Of a stretch of DNA of 64,000 nt, positions 14,522 to 23,360 are shown piece after piece. Below the pieces are notes generated by a model that saw nothing but the letters and a program-made list of their open reading frames with translations, was not told the DNA's origin and did no database searches. Made by a program: the position numbers and the translations under genes. Source of the stretch: an uncultured Bacteroidales bacterium (lineage in GTDB: Bacteria; Bacteroidota; Bacteroidia; Bacteroidales; Paludibacteraceae); NCBI GenBank assembly GCA_902799185.1, contig CADBZO010000002.1:78278-142277 (forward strand). Reading direction: 5' to 3'. How positions within the stretch are numbered: the first letter of the stretch is position 1; every line of letters starts with the position of its first letter.

Positions 14522-14540
14522 TTTGTCATTTATCTGTCAG
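14498..14540 (-). repeat. Heptamer array at the U32 start
   Basis: Units of the type GGTCATT/TACCATT/TTGTCATT between asd and the U32 gene; the first nine codons of the longer U32 frame (VNDQIVNI) come from it. Confidence 0.6.
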
Positions 14541-14572
14541 GCCTTAAGCCGGTCTGTCAGCGTTAGCGTTCT

Positions 14573-15586
14573 TTATTCTGTCAGCGTAGCGGTCTTTACC
14601 AAGTACTCCGCTATCTGTACGGCATTGAGTGCCGCACCTTTGCGTATCTGGTCGCTCACGCACCAGAAACTCAGTCCGTTCTCGTCTGTCAGATCCTTGC
14701 GCACACGGCCGACGAACACCTCGTCGCTGCCGCTCAGGAAGAGGGGCATGGGGTATATCTTCTTCTCCGGCTCGTCCATCAGGACGCATCCCGGTGCTGC
14801 GGCGAAGGCGGCTTGGGCTTCCGCTACCGACACCGGCCGCTCCGTCTCTATCCACACGCTCTCGCTGTGGGCACGGAGGGAAGGCACGCGTACGCAGGTA
14901 GCGCTGACACGGATGTCCGAGTGCATGATCTTACGCGTCTCGTGGTACATCTTCAGCTCCTCCTTGGTATAACCGTTCTCGGTGAAGACATCAATATGGG
15001 GGATGAGGTTATAAGCCAGCTGGTAGGCGAATTTCTCTACCGTAGGCGTTTCGCCCGCCACGATCTGGCGGTATTGGTTTTCCAGTTCTTTCATCGCCTG
15101 CGCCCCGGCTCCGGAAGCCGCCTGGTAGGTGGCTACATGTACGCGCTTGATATGCGTAAGACGCTCGATAGCCTGCAGCGCTACGACCATCTGGATGGTG
15201 GTGCAGTTGGGGTTGGCGATGATATTACGCGGACGGACTAACGCATCCGCCGCATTGACCTCCGGCACAACCAGCGGTACGTCCTCCTCCATGCGGAACG
15301 CGGAGGAGTTGTCAATCATGATGGTGCCGAAACGGGTGATGTCCTCCGCATACGTACGTGACGCGCTTGCGCCCGCGGAGACAAAAGCAATATCGACGCC
15401 CTTGAAAGCGTCGTCGTGTTGCAGCAGCTGAACGGTCAGTTCTCTGCCGCGGAAAGTGTATGTCCGTCCGGCACTGCGTTCCGACCCGAATAGTCGCAAC
15501 TCGGAGCACGGGAACTGCCGCTGTTCCAAGACAGCCAGCAGTTCCTGTCCGACGGCGCCGGAAGCGCCTACAATAGCTATGACCAT
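14573..15586 (-). CDS. asd: Aspartate-semialdehyde dehydrogenase
   Basis: Reduces aspartyl-4-phosphate to aspartate semialdehyde with NADPH, the branch point to lysine/diaminopimelate, threonine and methionine. The 337-aa protein has the nucleotide-binding start [20 protein letters not shown], the [10 protein letters not shown] motif at about 70, the catalytic Cys in [11 protein letters not shown] at about residue 130, and [14 protein letters not shown] at about 157. The length is normal. The start is 2 bp from the stop of the upstream winged-helix gene, suggesting one transcript. Confidence 0.97.
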   Translation of the reverse strand: MVIAIVGASGAVGQELLAVLEQRQFPCSELRLFGSERSAGRTYTFRGRELTVQLLQHDDAFKGVDIAFVSAGASASRTYAEDITRFGTIMIDNSSAFRMEEDVPLVVPEVNAADALVRPRNIIANPNCTTIQMVVALQAIERLTHIKRVHVATYQAASGAGAQAMKELENQYRQIVAGETPTVEKFAYQLAYNLIPHIDVFTENGYTKEELKMYHETRKIMHSDIRVSATCVRVPSLRAHSESVWIETERPVSVAEAQAAFAAAPGCVLMDEPEKKIYPMPLFLSGSDEVFVGRVRKDLTDENGLSFWCVSDQIRKGAALNAVQIAEYLVKTATLTE

Positions 15587-15588
15587 GG

Positions 15589-15783
15589 TTATGCCAAAGC
15601 GATAACTGGTTCAGCCTCTGTCTCGGTGAAGGTGATTTTGCTCTCACGCGCCAACCAACCCAGAGCCAGATACAGCTCCTCGTTTTTCAGTTTGGTAACT
15701 TTCTTCAGTGCTTTCAGTCCTTGTGCACCATTCTGCAGAGCACCCCAAATGAGGCCTGCGTTTTCTCCGATTTTTGTAATCAT
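15589..15783 (-). CDS. Small winged helix-turn-helix protein (DUF2582 type)
   Basis: A 64-aa protein, [20 protein letters not shown] at the start and [19 protein letters not shown] at about residues 34-52. This is the pattern of the small winged-helix proteins (DUF2582) common in Bacteroidetes, where the helices hold the Gly-Trp-Leu-Ala-Arg-Glu motif. The role is not known; DNA binding is presumed from the fold. It precedes asd by 2 bp on the same strand. Confidence 0.75.
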   Translation of the reverse strand: MITKIGENAGLIWGALQNGAQGLKALKKVTKLKNEELYLALGWLARESKITFTETEAEPVIALA

Positions 15784-15842
15784 AAGACCTTAAATTTATT
15801 TGGTTAGACTAATCAGGCGCTTGTTACGGGGCGCCCTTCCCG

Positions 15843-17102
15843 TTATTCCTCCCATTTCTTGAAGATCAGACACGCGTTGTGTCCTCCGAAACCGAAGGTG
15901 TTACTCAGCGCATACTTGATATCGCGTTTCTGGGCTTTGTCGAATGTGAAGTTGATACGGTAGTCAATCTCTTCGTCCGCGTCCTCGGGGTCGTGGTTGA
16001 TCGTGGGCGGGATGATACCGTCTTTCAGCGCCATGATACATGCCAGGGCCTCTACGGCACCGGTGGCTCCGATGAGGTGCCCGGTCATGGACTTGGTGGA
16101 GTCGAGGTTCATCTCATACACATGCTCGCCGAAGACCCGCTGGATGGCTTTTACCTCCGTCACGTCTCCTAAGGGCGTGGAGGTGCCGTGGGTGTTGATG
16201 AAATCAATAGCCTCCGGTTGCAATCCGGCATCTTTGAGTGCCAGCCGCATGACGCGTTCTGCGCCCTTGCCCTCCGGATCGGGGGCGGTCATGTGGTACG
16301 CATCGGAGGTCATGCCTTCGCCTACTATCTCGGCGTAGATCTTCGCGCCGCGCGCTTTCGCATGCTCGTATTCCTCCATGATGATACAGGCTGCTCCTTC
16401 GCCCAGTACAAAACCGTCACGGCTCTTGGAGAACGGACGGCTGGCGGTCGTAGGCGAGTCGTTGCGCGTAGAAAGGGCGTGGAGGGAGTTGAAACCGCCG
16501 ATACCCGTATAGGTGATATCTGCGTCGGCGCCGCCCGTCAGCAGCACGTCGGCGTGCCCCAGACGGATCTGGTCGAAAGCCGAACCTACGGCGTGGGACG
16601 ACGAGGAGCAGGCGGTGCTGACCGAGAAACTCGGGCCGCCCAACCCGAAACGGATGGATATCTGCCCCGCTGCAATGGAGGGGATGGCTTTAGGAATCAT
16701 GAACGGGTTGAAACGAGGCACGCCGTCGCCTTTGGCGAAGTCGATGATCTCCTCCTCGGTGGAATGCAGACCTCCCATGCCGCTGCCCCAGATCACTCCT
16801 ACGCGGCTGCGGTCCTCTTTCTCCAAATCCAAGCCGCTGTCGCGCAGTGCCTCATCGGCCACGCAGACAGAGAACTGGGAGTAACGGTCCATCTTCCGTG
16901 CCTCCTTACGGTCGATCACGGTGGTGGGGTCAAACCCCTTCACCTCTCCGGCAAACTGTGTCTTGAACAGGCTGGCGTCGAACGCTGTGATCGGACCGAT
17001 ACCGTTCTTGCCGCTGATCAGCGCCTGCCAGGTCTCCGGGGCGGAATTGCCTACCGGAGTGAGTGCTCCGAGGCCTGTTATTACAACTCGTCTTAACTCC
17101 AT
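15843..17102 (-). CDS. fabF: 3-oxoacyl-ACP synthase II FabF
   Basis: Condenses malonyl-ACP with acyl-ACP in fatty-acid elongation. The 419-aa frame shows VVITGLGALTPVG at the start, the active-site Cys in VSTACSSSSHAVG at about residue 170, His in INTHGTSTPLGD at about 307-318, KSMTGHLIGATGAVEALA at about 337-354 (second His) and NTFGFGGHNACLIF near the end. The length is normal. It lies 77 bp after acpP, the usual order acpP-fabF. Confidence 0.98.
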   Translation of the reverse strand: MELRRVVITGLGALTPVGNSAPETWQALISGKNGIGPITAFDASLFKTQFAGEVKGFDPTTVIDRKEARKMDRYSQFSVCVADEALRDSGLDLEKEDRSRVGVIWGSGMGGLHSTEEEIIDFAKGDGVPRFNPFMIPKAIPSIAAGQISIRFGLGGPSFSVSTACSSSSHAVGSAFDQIRLGHADVLLTGGADADITYTGIGGFNSLHALSTRNDSPTTASRPFSKSRDGFVLGEGAACIIMEEYEHAKARGAKIYAEIVGEGMTSDAYHMTAPDPEGKGAERVMRLALKDAGLQPEAIDFINTHGTSTPLGDVTEVKAIQRVFGEHVYEMNLDSTKSMTGHLIGATGAVEALACIMALKDGIIPPTINHDPEDADEEIDYRINFTFDKAQKRDIKYALSNTFGFGGHNACLIFKKWEE

Positions 17103-17179
17103 AAATAGCGATTCGTATAAATATAGCGTACGAGTTTACAGTGTGCCCGTAAACTCGTACTCCTTTTGCGGAAATAGAT

Positions 17180-17416
17180 TTACTTTACTGCGTTCTCGAC
17201 GTATGCGATTGCGTCGCCTACAGTAGCGATCTTCTGGGTGTCCTCATCCGGAATAGAGATACCGAACTCTTTCTCAAACTCCATGATCATCTCTACGGTG
17301 TCCAGAGAATCAGCACCAAGATCGGTTTGGAAATTAGCGTCATTGGTTACCTGCGATTCTTCTACACCAAGCTTATCAACGATGATCGCTTTTACTTTTG
17401 CTTCAATTTCTGCCAT
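17180..17416 (-). CDS. acpP: Acyl carrier protein
   Basis: A 78-aa acidic four-helix protein that carries acyl chains on 4'-phosphopantetheine. The prosthetic-group Ser is Ser37 in [16 protein letters not shown]. The N-terminus [20 protein letters not shown] is typical. It is the first gene of the acpP-fabF unit and is preceded by a promoter at 17501-17532. Confidence 0.98.
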   Translation of the reverse strand: MAEIEAKVKAIIVDKLGVEESQVTNDANFQTDLGADSLDTVEMIMEFEKEFGISIPDEDTQKIATVGDAIAYVENAVK

Positions 17417-17500
17417 AATACTAAAAATTTAGTGATTAAATATGTGTGTTTTTATTAATATCCGTAATGTTCTATTGCCGCATATTTCGGAAATAGGCCA

Positions 17501-17532
17501 CAAAATTACTGCTTTTTTCTGATATATGCAAA
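17501..17532 (-). promoter_or_regulatory. Promoter for acpP-fabF
   Basis: Minus strand TTTGC (17532-17528), then TAATTTTG (17508-17501), 85 bp upstream of acpP. Confidence 0.65.
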
Positions 17533-17541
17533 TTTTTTGGA

Positions 17542-18369
17542 TTATTTTTCGATTTTGTTATCTAAAAATAACACAATCTTACCTAAATAGGCACCGCTTT
17601 TGCTCATTTGGGCTACAGGGATGCTGTCTCCGTCGAGGTTCGCCACCCTCAGGTCGTCGTATAACTTATGGGTATGTCCGCCGATGACAGCGTCTATGCC
17701 ACGGGTGTTCGCCGCCAGCCGGGTGTCGCATGCGTCTTCCGGTGTCTTGCCGTAGGTGCCCATATGGCTGAGGCAGATCACCAGGTCGCAGCCCTGAGCC
17801 CGAAGGGTGTCCGCTGCGGCCTGCGCCACAGGGTAGGGGGCAAGATACCGGGCGGGAAGGAAGTTCTTGTCCGCTATCAGCCCTTTGGGGTCGCACCCCA
17901 GACCGAAGAGACCGATCTTCAGACCGCCCTTATGCAGGATTACCCATGGCTTCACCATCCCTTCCATCGCCGTGCCGGTGAAATCATAGTTGGCGCACAC
18001 TACCGGGAATTGCGCTCCGCGAAGGATGACGGCGAGGGTGTCGAGCCCGTTGTCAAACTCATGGTTGCCGAGCGTAGCGGCGTCGTAACCCATCCGGTTC
18101 ATCGCGTCTATCTCCACCCGACCGTGATAGAGGTTGAAATACGGGGTGCCCTGACAGAAATCGCCTGCGTCCAACAGCAGCAGGTCCGGGTCCGCCTTGC
18201 GCTCCCGGGCGATCAGTCCCATCCGTTGTGCATAACCGCCGGTACCGTTGGAGCGGGGTTCGACCTGCGAGTGGGTGTCGTTGGTATGCAGGATCGTCAA
18301 GTGGTCCGCCTGCGGCGTGCAGGCTGCGAGACAAAGAATAAAGAATAATGAATAATGAATATTTCTCAT
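17542..18369 (-). CDS. 5'-nucleotidase-type metallophosphatase, catalytic half (lipoprotein)
   Basis: The N-terminal metallophosphoesterase domain of UshA-like 5'-nucleotidases as a stand-alone protein: ILHTNDTHSQVEP (metal ligands Asp and His), LLLDAGDFCQGTPYFN, GYDAATLGNHEFDNGLD, DLVICLSHMGTYG and IDAVIGGHTHKLY. There is no C-terminal nucleotide-binding domain; that half is encoded as a separate lipoprotein at 47646-48392. In Bacteroides-type genomes the two halves are usually neighbours. I chose ATG 18369 (MRNIHYSLFFILCLAAC, lipobox LAAC); 12 bp upstream is another ATG. The hydrophobic part of the signal peptide is encoded by a heptamer array (18332-18366). Confidence 0.88.
   Translation of the reverse strand: MRNIHYSLFFILCLAACTPQADHLTILHTNDTHSQVEPRSNGTGGYAQRMGLIARERKADPDLLLLDAGDFCQGTPYFNLYHGRVEIDAMNRMGYDAATLGNHEFDNGLDTLAVILRGAQFPVVCANYDFTGTAMEGMVKPWVILHKGGLKIGLFGLGCDPKGLIADKNFLPARYLAPYPVAQAAADTLRAQGCDLVICLSHMGTYGKTPEDACDTRLAANTRGIDAVIGGHTHKLYDDLRVANLDGDSIPVAQMSKSGAYLGKIVLFLDNKIEK
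18332..18366 (-). repeat. Heptamer array encoding a signal-peptide core
   Basis: Units TAATGAA/TAATGAA/TAAAGAA/CAAAGAA (plus strand), read on the minus strand as NIHYSLFFILCL of the lipoprotein signal sequence. Confidence 0.8.
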
Positions 18370-18386
18370 ACTACCTATCAAATTTC

Positions 18387-18420
18387 CTTCTCCCCCTTCG
18401 AGAGGGGGGCGGGGGGTGTC
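18387..18420. repeat. GC-rich palindrome between mutL and the 5'-nucleotidase gene
   Basis: CTCCCCCTTCGAGAGGGGGG followed by CGGGGGGTGTC; same class as 46129 and 56165. Confidence 0.7.
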
Positions 18421-18427
18421 CTCAAAT

Positions 18428-20239
18428 CTAAAATCTCCTTCCTATTTCGTCGTTGCCTATCAGCGAGACGACGGTCTTGCCGTCCGGCGTGCGGGTGTAT
18501 TGGGGCAGCCGCAAGAGGCGTGAGACGAGGTCCTGGCGTTCGTTCTCGGTCAGCGTCTTGCCGGTAGGTATGGCGGCGCTCTCCGCCAGCGAGAGGGCTA
18601 TCTGTTCGCGCCACTCCTCGCGGGTGTTGGCGTCCCGCTCCTGCACGCGCAGCAGGATCTCCTGTACTACCGGCACGGCGCTGCGGTCGGCTATCTGTGC
18701 CGGTACGCCCTGGATGGAATAGCTGTCAGGGCTCAGCTGTTCGATGTCAAACCCGATCGTCTGCAGGTCGGGCAGGATAGTGCTCAGCAGTGCCATCTCG
18801 TTACGTGGCAGCGCCAGCACTTCGGGGAAGAGGAGCTGTTGCATGGCTCCCTGGGTGTGCGTCAGTTGGTCCATGAACTGCGCATAGAGCACCGCCACAT
18901 GGGCGCGGTGCTGGTGAATGAACAGCAGCCCGTCCGCACGCGGTGCTATCAGGTACCGCTCGTCGAACTGCCATACCGGCCCGGCTATCACCTCCGGCTC
19001 TTGCAGCCCCGGGAAGATGTGCTCCTGAGCCTGCGGCTCCGTGATGACGTGCTCCCGGGAGGCCGGCATCCCTTCGTAGAGCCCTTCCCAGCCTTTCGAC
19101 GCTTTGTCGGGATAGACGGCGTTACGCGCATGGAAAGGGTTGTAATGCGGATCGACACTCACCTGAGGCCGGCTCACCGGACCGTCGGTCGGCACAGGGA
19201 TGTCGAGGGCACCGGCGGTGTCGAAATCAATCTGCGGAGCGAGGGTGAACTTACCCAGCGCCTCCCGCACGGAAGCCATCAGGATCTGGAAGATAGCCTG
19301 CTCGTCCGCGAACTTGATCTCCGTCTTTGTCGGGTGGATATTCACGTCGATGGACTCCGGAGAGATGTTGAAATAGATAAAGAACGACGGCTGGTAGTCG
19401 TTGGGCAGCATACCTGAATAGGCGGTCTGCACGGCCTTGAGGAAGTACGGATGGCGCATGTACCGGCCGTTGACGAAGAAATACTGCTCCGCCTTGCGGG
19501 TGGCTGATTCGGGCTTGACCACGAAACCGGATACAGACACCAGTTCCGTCTCGGTCTTGATCTCCACGAACGACGAGGTGTAGGCGTTCCGCTTGGGGTT
19601 GCCGAAGACTGCCTCGATACGCTGTTTCTCCGTGCCGGCAGGCAGCTCGTGCAGGATCTCGTCGTTATGGACGAAAGTGAACGCCACCTTCGGATAGACC
19701 AGCACGATGTGGTAGAACTCCGTCAGGAGGTTCCGCAGCTCCGTCTGGTCGGTCTTGAGGAACTTACGCCGGACGGGGACGTTGAAGAAGAGGTTGGATA
19801 CCTTGATGTTCGTTCCTACGGGGCAGGAGCACACCTCCTGGCGGATGAACTCCGAGCCGTGGATCTCTAACAGCGTACCTGTCTCGTCCTCCGCCCGCCG
19901 GGTGGTCATCTCCACCTGCGACACCGCGCAGATGGACGGCAGCGCCTCCCCGCGGAAACCCATCGTACGGAGCGAGAACAGATCCTGTGCCTCGCGGATC
20001 TTGCTGGTGGCGTGGCGTTCGAAAGCCAGACGGGCGTCCATCTCGCTCATGCCTATCCCGTCATCTATCACCTGCAGCAGCGTCCGGCCCGCGTCACGGA
20101 CAATCACCCGGACATGCGTCGCATGGGCGTCCAGGCTGTTCTCCACGAGCTCTTTCAGGCACGACGCAGGACGTTGGATGACCTCTCCCGCCGCGATCTG
20201 GTTCGCTACGCTGTCCGGTAACAGATGAATGATATCCAC
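18428..20239 (-). CDS. mutL: DNA mismatch repair protein MutL
   Basis: The GHKL ATPase that links MutS to downstream repair steps. The 603-aa frame has the N-terminal motifs IAAGEVIQRPASCLKELVEN (about 13-32), VIDDGIGMSEMDARLAFERH (about 57-76) and TMGFRGEALPSI (about 92-103), a variable linker, and the C-terminal dimerisation domain (VWQFDERYLIAPRADGLLFI at about 390-410). The length is normal. The start codon is GTG (20237-20239). A small membrane protein gene lies 6 bp upstream, as often in Bacteroidales. Confidence 0.97.
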   Translation of the reverse strand: MDIIHLLPDSVANQIAAGEVIQRPASCLKELVENSLDAHATHVRVIVRDAGRTLLQVIDDGIGMSEMDARLAFERHATSKIREAQDLFSLRTMGFRGEALPSICAVSQVEMTTRRAEDETGTLLEIHGSEFIRQEVCSCPVGTNIKVSNLFFNVPVRRKFLKTDQTELRNLLTEFYHIVLVYPKVAFTFVHNDEILHELPAGTEKQRIEAVFGNPKRNAYTSSFVEIKTETELVSVSGFVVKPESATRKAEQYFFVNGRYMRHPYFLKAVQTAYSGMLPNDYQPSFFIYFNISPESIDVNIHPTKTEIKFADEQAIFQILMASVREALGKFTLAPQIDFDTAGALDIPVPTDGPVSRPQVSVDPHYNPFHARNAVYPDKASKGWEGLYEGMPASREHVITEPQAQEHIFPGLQEPEVIAGPVWQFDERYLIAPRADGLLFIHQHRAHVAVLYAQFMDQLTHTQGAMQQLLFPEVLALPRNEMALLSTILPDLQTIGFDIEQLSPDSYSIQGVPAQIADRSAVPVVQEILLRVQERDANTREEWREQIALSLAESAAIPTGKTLTENERQDLVSRLLRLPQYTRTPDGKTVVSLIGNDEIGRRF

Positions 20240-20245
20240 TCCTTA

Positions 20246-20482
20246 TTATATTAATATATAGAATGTGAAGACGAGCAATCCCAACAGCACGATCCAGAAT
20301 AGCAGCCGCGACTCTTTCTTCTTGCGCAGCTCCGTCATGTTCTTCTCGTGCTCCTCGCGGAAGGACCCGTGATGAAGACGCGCAAGTTTTTTATCCTTGC
20401 GCGCCTCCTTATCCTCGTCGTAATAAATGGGGCGATAGTCCCACTCACGGGGTTTGTTTACTTTCGGAAACAGAACCGACAT
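20246..20482 (-). CDS. Small membrane-anchored protein upstream of mutL
   Basis: A 78-aa protein with a charged N-terminal part (PREWDYRPIYYDEDKEARKD) and one C-terminal membrane helix (LLFWIVLLGLLVFTFYILI), i.e. tail-anchored. The gene starts 7 bp after the OmpA/TPR lipoprotein gene and ends 6 bp before mutL. The type is commonly seen next to mutL in Bacteroidales; its function is unknown. Confidence 0.7.
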   Translation of the reverse strand: MSVLFPKVNKPREWDYRPIYYDEDKEARKDKKLARLHHGSFREEHEKNMTELRKKKESRLLFWIVLLGLLVFTFYILI

Positions 20483-20489
20483 TGGTCAA

Positions 20490-22175
20490 TTATTTCACGA
20501 TTGCCTGGAACTCGGCCTCCTCAGCGAACTTGGCGAACTCGATGTCGTCTTTAGCGCGCTCTTTGAGGGCTGCGTCCTTGGCTACGGCTGCTTTCAGGTT
20601 CTCGTAAACGGCAGCTTTGTCATTGGTGCGTGCGCCTACGATAGCTTTCAGATAAGCGGTGGTAGCATTCGGCTCTTTGACGTTGTTCAGGGTCTGACGG
20701 GCAGCTGCGTAGTCCTCGTTGAGGATCTGCTGAACGGCAGCGTTGTTGGATGCGGTGTTGCCGTAAGCTTTCTTGGCAGCAGCGTAGTCACCCTTCTTCG
20801 TGTAGAGCGTACCCAGAGCGGCGTTCAGGTTAGCCTTCGTGCCGGCAGCCTTGCCCAGGTACTCCTCGGCTTTGGCGAGGTCGTTGTCAGCCATAGCGGC
20901 CAGACCGGCGTTGTAGTTCACGTCCGGATCGTTCGGCTGGATCTCCAGAGCCTTGGCGTAGCAGCGGCGTGCCTCGGCGATGTTACCCTCTGCGAAATAG
21001 AGCTCGCCCATACCGTTGTAAGCGCGGTAGTCGTTGTACAGCTCGGCTGCCTTCTGGTAGATAGCCATCTGCTCTTTGGCGTCCTTGGTCAGCGTTGCGG
21101 CATACAGCAACTCCTCTACGCTCAGCTGGGCAGCGTCGGTCTTGGCCAGTGCGGCAATCTCCTCGTCACTCTTGCCGATTAGGTCGGTGGTGAGGATCAG
21201 ACGGCTGCGGCGGAGTGCCGGCAGTACCTCGTCTGCGATGGTCTTATAGACGGCGCTCAGGTTCTTGATCTGAGCCTCGCGCTCCTCGGGATCGCTGTAC
21301 ATACCCAGCACACGGAGTACCAGGTCTTTGTCCTGCATGTTGCTCTGCTCAACGGCTGCCTGGAATCCTGCCCAGTCCTCAGCGGTGATGTTAGCCTCTA
21401 CCTCGTTGGTCACTTTGTTCTTCTTCAGGTCTTTCTTGAGGAAGTCCTGAGCGGCTTTCTGACGGTTCTTGGCCAGTTTCTCGTTCAGATCCATACCACC
21501 GTCCGGGGAAGCGTAACCGCTAACCTCGATCTTGTTGATGGCTTTCTTCTCGTCTGCCTGAGCGTCCTTGATAGCGGCCTGCAGCGCTTTCATCTCCTCG
21601 CTCTTCGTCTCCGAGCTGCGGAGGGTTGCCTGCTGGATGAGGAACTTGATGTCAGCCTCGGTCATCTCCTGAATGATACGCTGGAACTTGTCCGGCGTAG
21701 CTGCCAGTTGGTTGTCCTGAGCCTCGGCCAGCTCGTCGGTCACGAGCACACCGTCTGCTACTTTGATCTCCGGGATCTCAATCACTTTCTTGCCTACGCG
21801 GGCCTCGAAGCGCAGATACAGCTCCGACTTGCGCATCTCCGGCTCGTATTTGAACGAGCAGCTCTGGGTGTATTTGCCACCCTGCTTGTAGTTCACGGTC
21901 TTGCCGTTCTCTTTGGCCTTCTCGCCTACATAGGTTACAGGCTCGCCCAGTGCCTCTTTGCCTGCGTATTTCAGGACAGGAGTAACAACCAGCACGCCTT
22001 TCTTGGCAAATTTCTTTGCGGGGAAAGTACCGGTGATCTGAGCATCTACTTTGTCGCCCACCTTCTGCAGCGGGTTCGGGTTAACGGACAACTGGTCCGG
22101 ATTCGGTAACGTCTTGTTACACGAAGCCAACAATGCTACGGCAGCAATGAGGCTAAAGAATAAACTTTTCTTCAT
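20490..22175 (-). CDS. OmpA-like/TPR lipoprotein
   Basis: A 561-aa exported protein: signal sequence with lipobox LLASC (Cys19), then a beta-rich domain (about 30-190), an OmpA-like segment (INKIEVSGYASPDGGMDLNE, about 212-231, and KNRQKAAQDFLKK) that may bind peptidoglycan, and C-terminal TPR repeats (AYNGMGELYFAEGNIAEARR; CYAKALEIQPNDPDVNYNAG; LGTLYTKKGDYAAAKKAY). It is probably anchored in the outer membrane and faces the periplasm. The promoter lies at 22265-22295; mutL and the small membrane protein follow on the same strand. Confidence 0.8.
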   Translation of the reverse strand: MKKSLFFSLIAAVALLASCNKTLPNPDQLSVNPNPLQKVGDKVDAQITGTFPAKKFAKKGVLVVTPVLKYAGKEALGEPVTYVGEKAKENGKTVNYKQGGKYTQSCSFKYEPEMRKSELYLRFEARVGKKVIEIPEIKVADGVLVTDELAEAQDNQLAATPDKFQRIIQEMTEADIKFLIQQATLRSSETKSEEMKALQAAIKDAQADEKKAINKIEVSGYASPDGGMDLNEKLAKNRQKAAQDFLKKDLKKNKVTNEVEANITAEDWAGFQAAVEQSNMQDKDLVLRVLGMYSDPEEREAQIKNLSAVYKTIADEVLPALRRSRLILTTDLIGKSDEEIAALAKTDAAQLSVEELLYAATLTKDAKEQMAIYQKAAELYNDYRAYNGMGELYFAEGNIAEARRCYAKALEIQPNDPDVNYNAGLAAMADNDLAKAEEYLGKAAGTKANLNAALGTLYTKKGDYAAAKKAYGNTASNNAAVQQILNEDYAAARQTLNNVKEPNATTAYLKAIVGARTNDKAAVYENLKAAVAKDAALKERAKDDIEFAKFAEEAEFQAIVK

Positions 22176-22264
22176 AGGTTAAAAATTGTTTATTTAAGTT
22201 GTTGGTTGTGCTTTATAAGTGTCGTTTGGTCGTGCGCACACACTGCCTGCACGCTAATCGGCTG

Positions 22265-22295
22265 CAAAATTAGTAATAATTTTTGACATACGCAA
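22265..22295 (-). promoter_or_regulatory. Promoter for the OmpA/TPR lipoprotein operon
   Basis: Minus strand TTGC (22295-22292), then TAATTTTG (22272-22265), 90 bp upstream of the gene. Confidence 0.65.
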
Positions 22296-22351
22296 GTATT
22301 TGCGACATTTTTTCATAAAAACTTTGTATTATTACGCCAATTCCCGCTCTT

Positions 22352-22445
22352 TAACCCCTTTTAAAGGGGGAGAATAACCCCACCCGGCCTCCCCACAAGG
22401 GGAGGAGAAGACACCCCCCAGCCCCCTCTCAGAGGGGGAGAAGAA
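22352..22445. repeat. Cluster of three GC-rich palindromes
   Basis: CCCCTTTTAAAGGGG, CCTCCCCACAAGGGGAGG and CCCCCTCTCAGAGGGGGAG follow each other. The last one supplies the stop codon (TGA, 22429-22431) of the minus-strand gene. Confidence 0.75.
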
Positions 22446-23112
22446 GTTGGCGCGGATTGGGACAGATACGCGGGCGGAAGCGAAAGGTGTTGGCGCGGCC
22501 GGGGAGGATGGGGATGAAGGAGAGGTCGGAAGCAAGGGAGGCTTCGGCGAGGTGATTTAGGTAGTCGGTGGTGATTTCTATGTTTATAGTCGGCTCTTGA
22601 GACTCCTGATTTTGAGCTCTTTGGGCTTCGGCTTGGAGCTGACGGTAGATATATACGTAGGTATATTGGTAGAAGCGGGAATAGGGTTTGAGGCCTGGTT
22701 CGGGCTTGGCTCCGCCTTTGCAGACCGTATAATAATGGTGGAAGAAACGGAGCTTCCATTCGAGGGCTTCGATCGAGTGGTCATGCTCCAAGGCGTGGGC
22801 TCGGCGCTGGGCTTCCTTGATGAGGTTGCGGTTAGCCACACAAGCCGCTGACCATTGTTTCGGGAAATGGTAGGTATAGAGTTCGAAGAGGCCGTTGCGG
22901 TAGCGGGAGGGACGTACGACGATGTGTTTACGGTACTTGCGTCCTTCCTTCTCCGAGTTCATGGCTCCCCAAAGGGCATTGATGCCTCCTATATCCATAC
23001 GGAAGTAATGCACGCCCCTTTTGCGGGGAGTGGCGGTAGGCGGGAGTTGAACGAAAAAGGCGCCGACGGATTTCAAACCGTTAATAACGCGTGTTTTGAG
23101 GTGTTTTGGCAT
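22429..23112 (-). CDS. Protein of unknown function
   Basis: A 227-aa basic protein rich in Tyr, His and Arg: MPKHLKTRVINGLKSVGAFF at the start, HYFRMDIGGINALWGAMN at about 35-52, LEWKLRFFHHYYTVCKGGAK at about 112-131 and YQYTYVYIYRQLQAEAQ after that. There is no signal peptide or membrane helix, and no family is recognised. Its last residues (LLLPL) and its stop codon are provided by a GC-rich palindrome, so the native C-terminus may have been replaced. The ATG at 23112 is chosen because the codons upstream are 11-bp tandem repeats. A promoter lies at 23329-23360. Confidence 0.55.
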   Translation of the reverse strand: MPKHLKTRVINGLKSVGAFFVQLPPTATPRKRGVHYFRMDIGGINALWGAMNSEKEGRKYRKHIVVRPSRYRNGLFELYTYHFPKQWSAACVANRNLIKEAQRRAHALEHDHSIEALEWKLRFFHHYYTVCKGGAKPEPGLKPYSRFYQYTYVYIYRQLQAEAQRAQNQESQEPTINIEITTDYLNHLAEASLASDLSFIPILPGRANTFRFRPRICPNPRQLLLPL

Positions 23113-23186
23113 ATGTTGTAAATAGTTGTAGGTGTGTGGTTTATGTGATGTTTGTGTTTGACAAAGTCTAGGATTCGTCCGAGGCT

Positions 23187-23272
23187 GGTCCAATGTTTGT
23201 CCAATGTTCGTCCAATGTTCGTCCAATGTTCGTCCGATGTTGGTCTGAAGTTGGTCCTATGTTGGGCCGGGA
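23187..23272 (-). repeat. 11-bp tandem repeat (CAATGTTCGTC)n
   Basis: About seven degenerate copies of CAATGTTCGTC lie between the promoter and start of the unknown protein. The GTCCGAT word recalls the 11-bp repeat at 3714. Confidence 0.8.
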
Positions 23273-23328
23273 GGGAGGTGGTTTGGGATGGTTTTAGGAT
23301 CAATCGGGGATGTTTCTGAAATCGGGTA

Positions 23329-23360
23329 CAAAGATACAACAATTTTTTGGAATATGCAAA
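23329..23360 (-). promoter_or_regulatory. Promoter for the unknown protein gene
   Basis: Minus strand TTTGC (23360-23356), then TATCTTTG (23336-23329). The rest of the 400-bp spacer 23113-23512 holds the 11-bp repeats and the divergent promoter at 23474. Confidence 0.65.

Noticed and set aside
18369-18381. Upstream ATG (MIGS) as start of the 5'-nucleotidase half
   Set aside because: Possible, but the signal peptide is complete from ATG 18369, so the shorter form was chosen.
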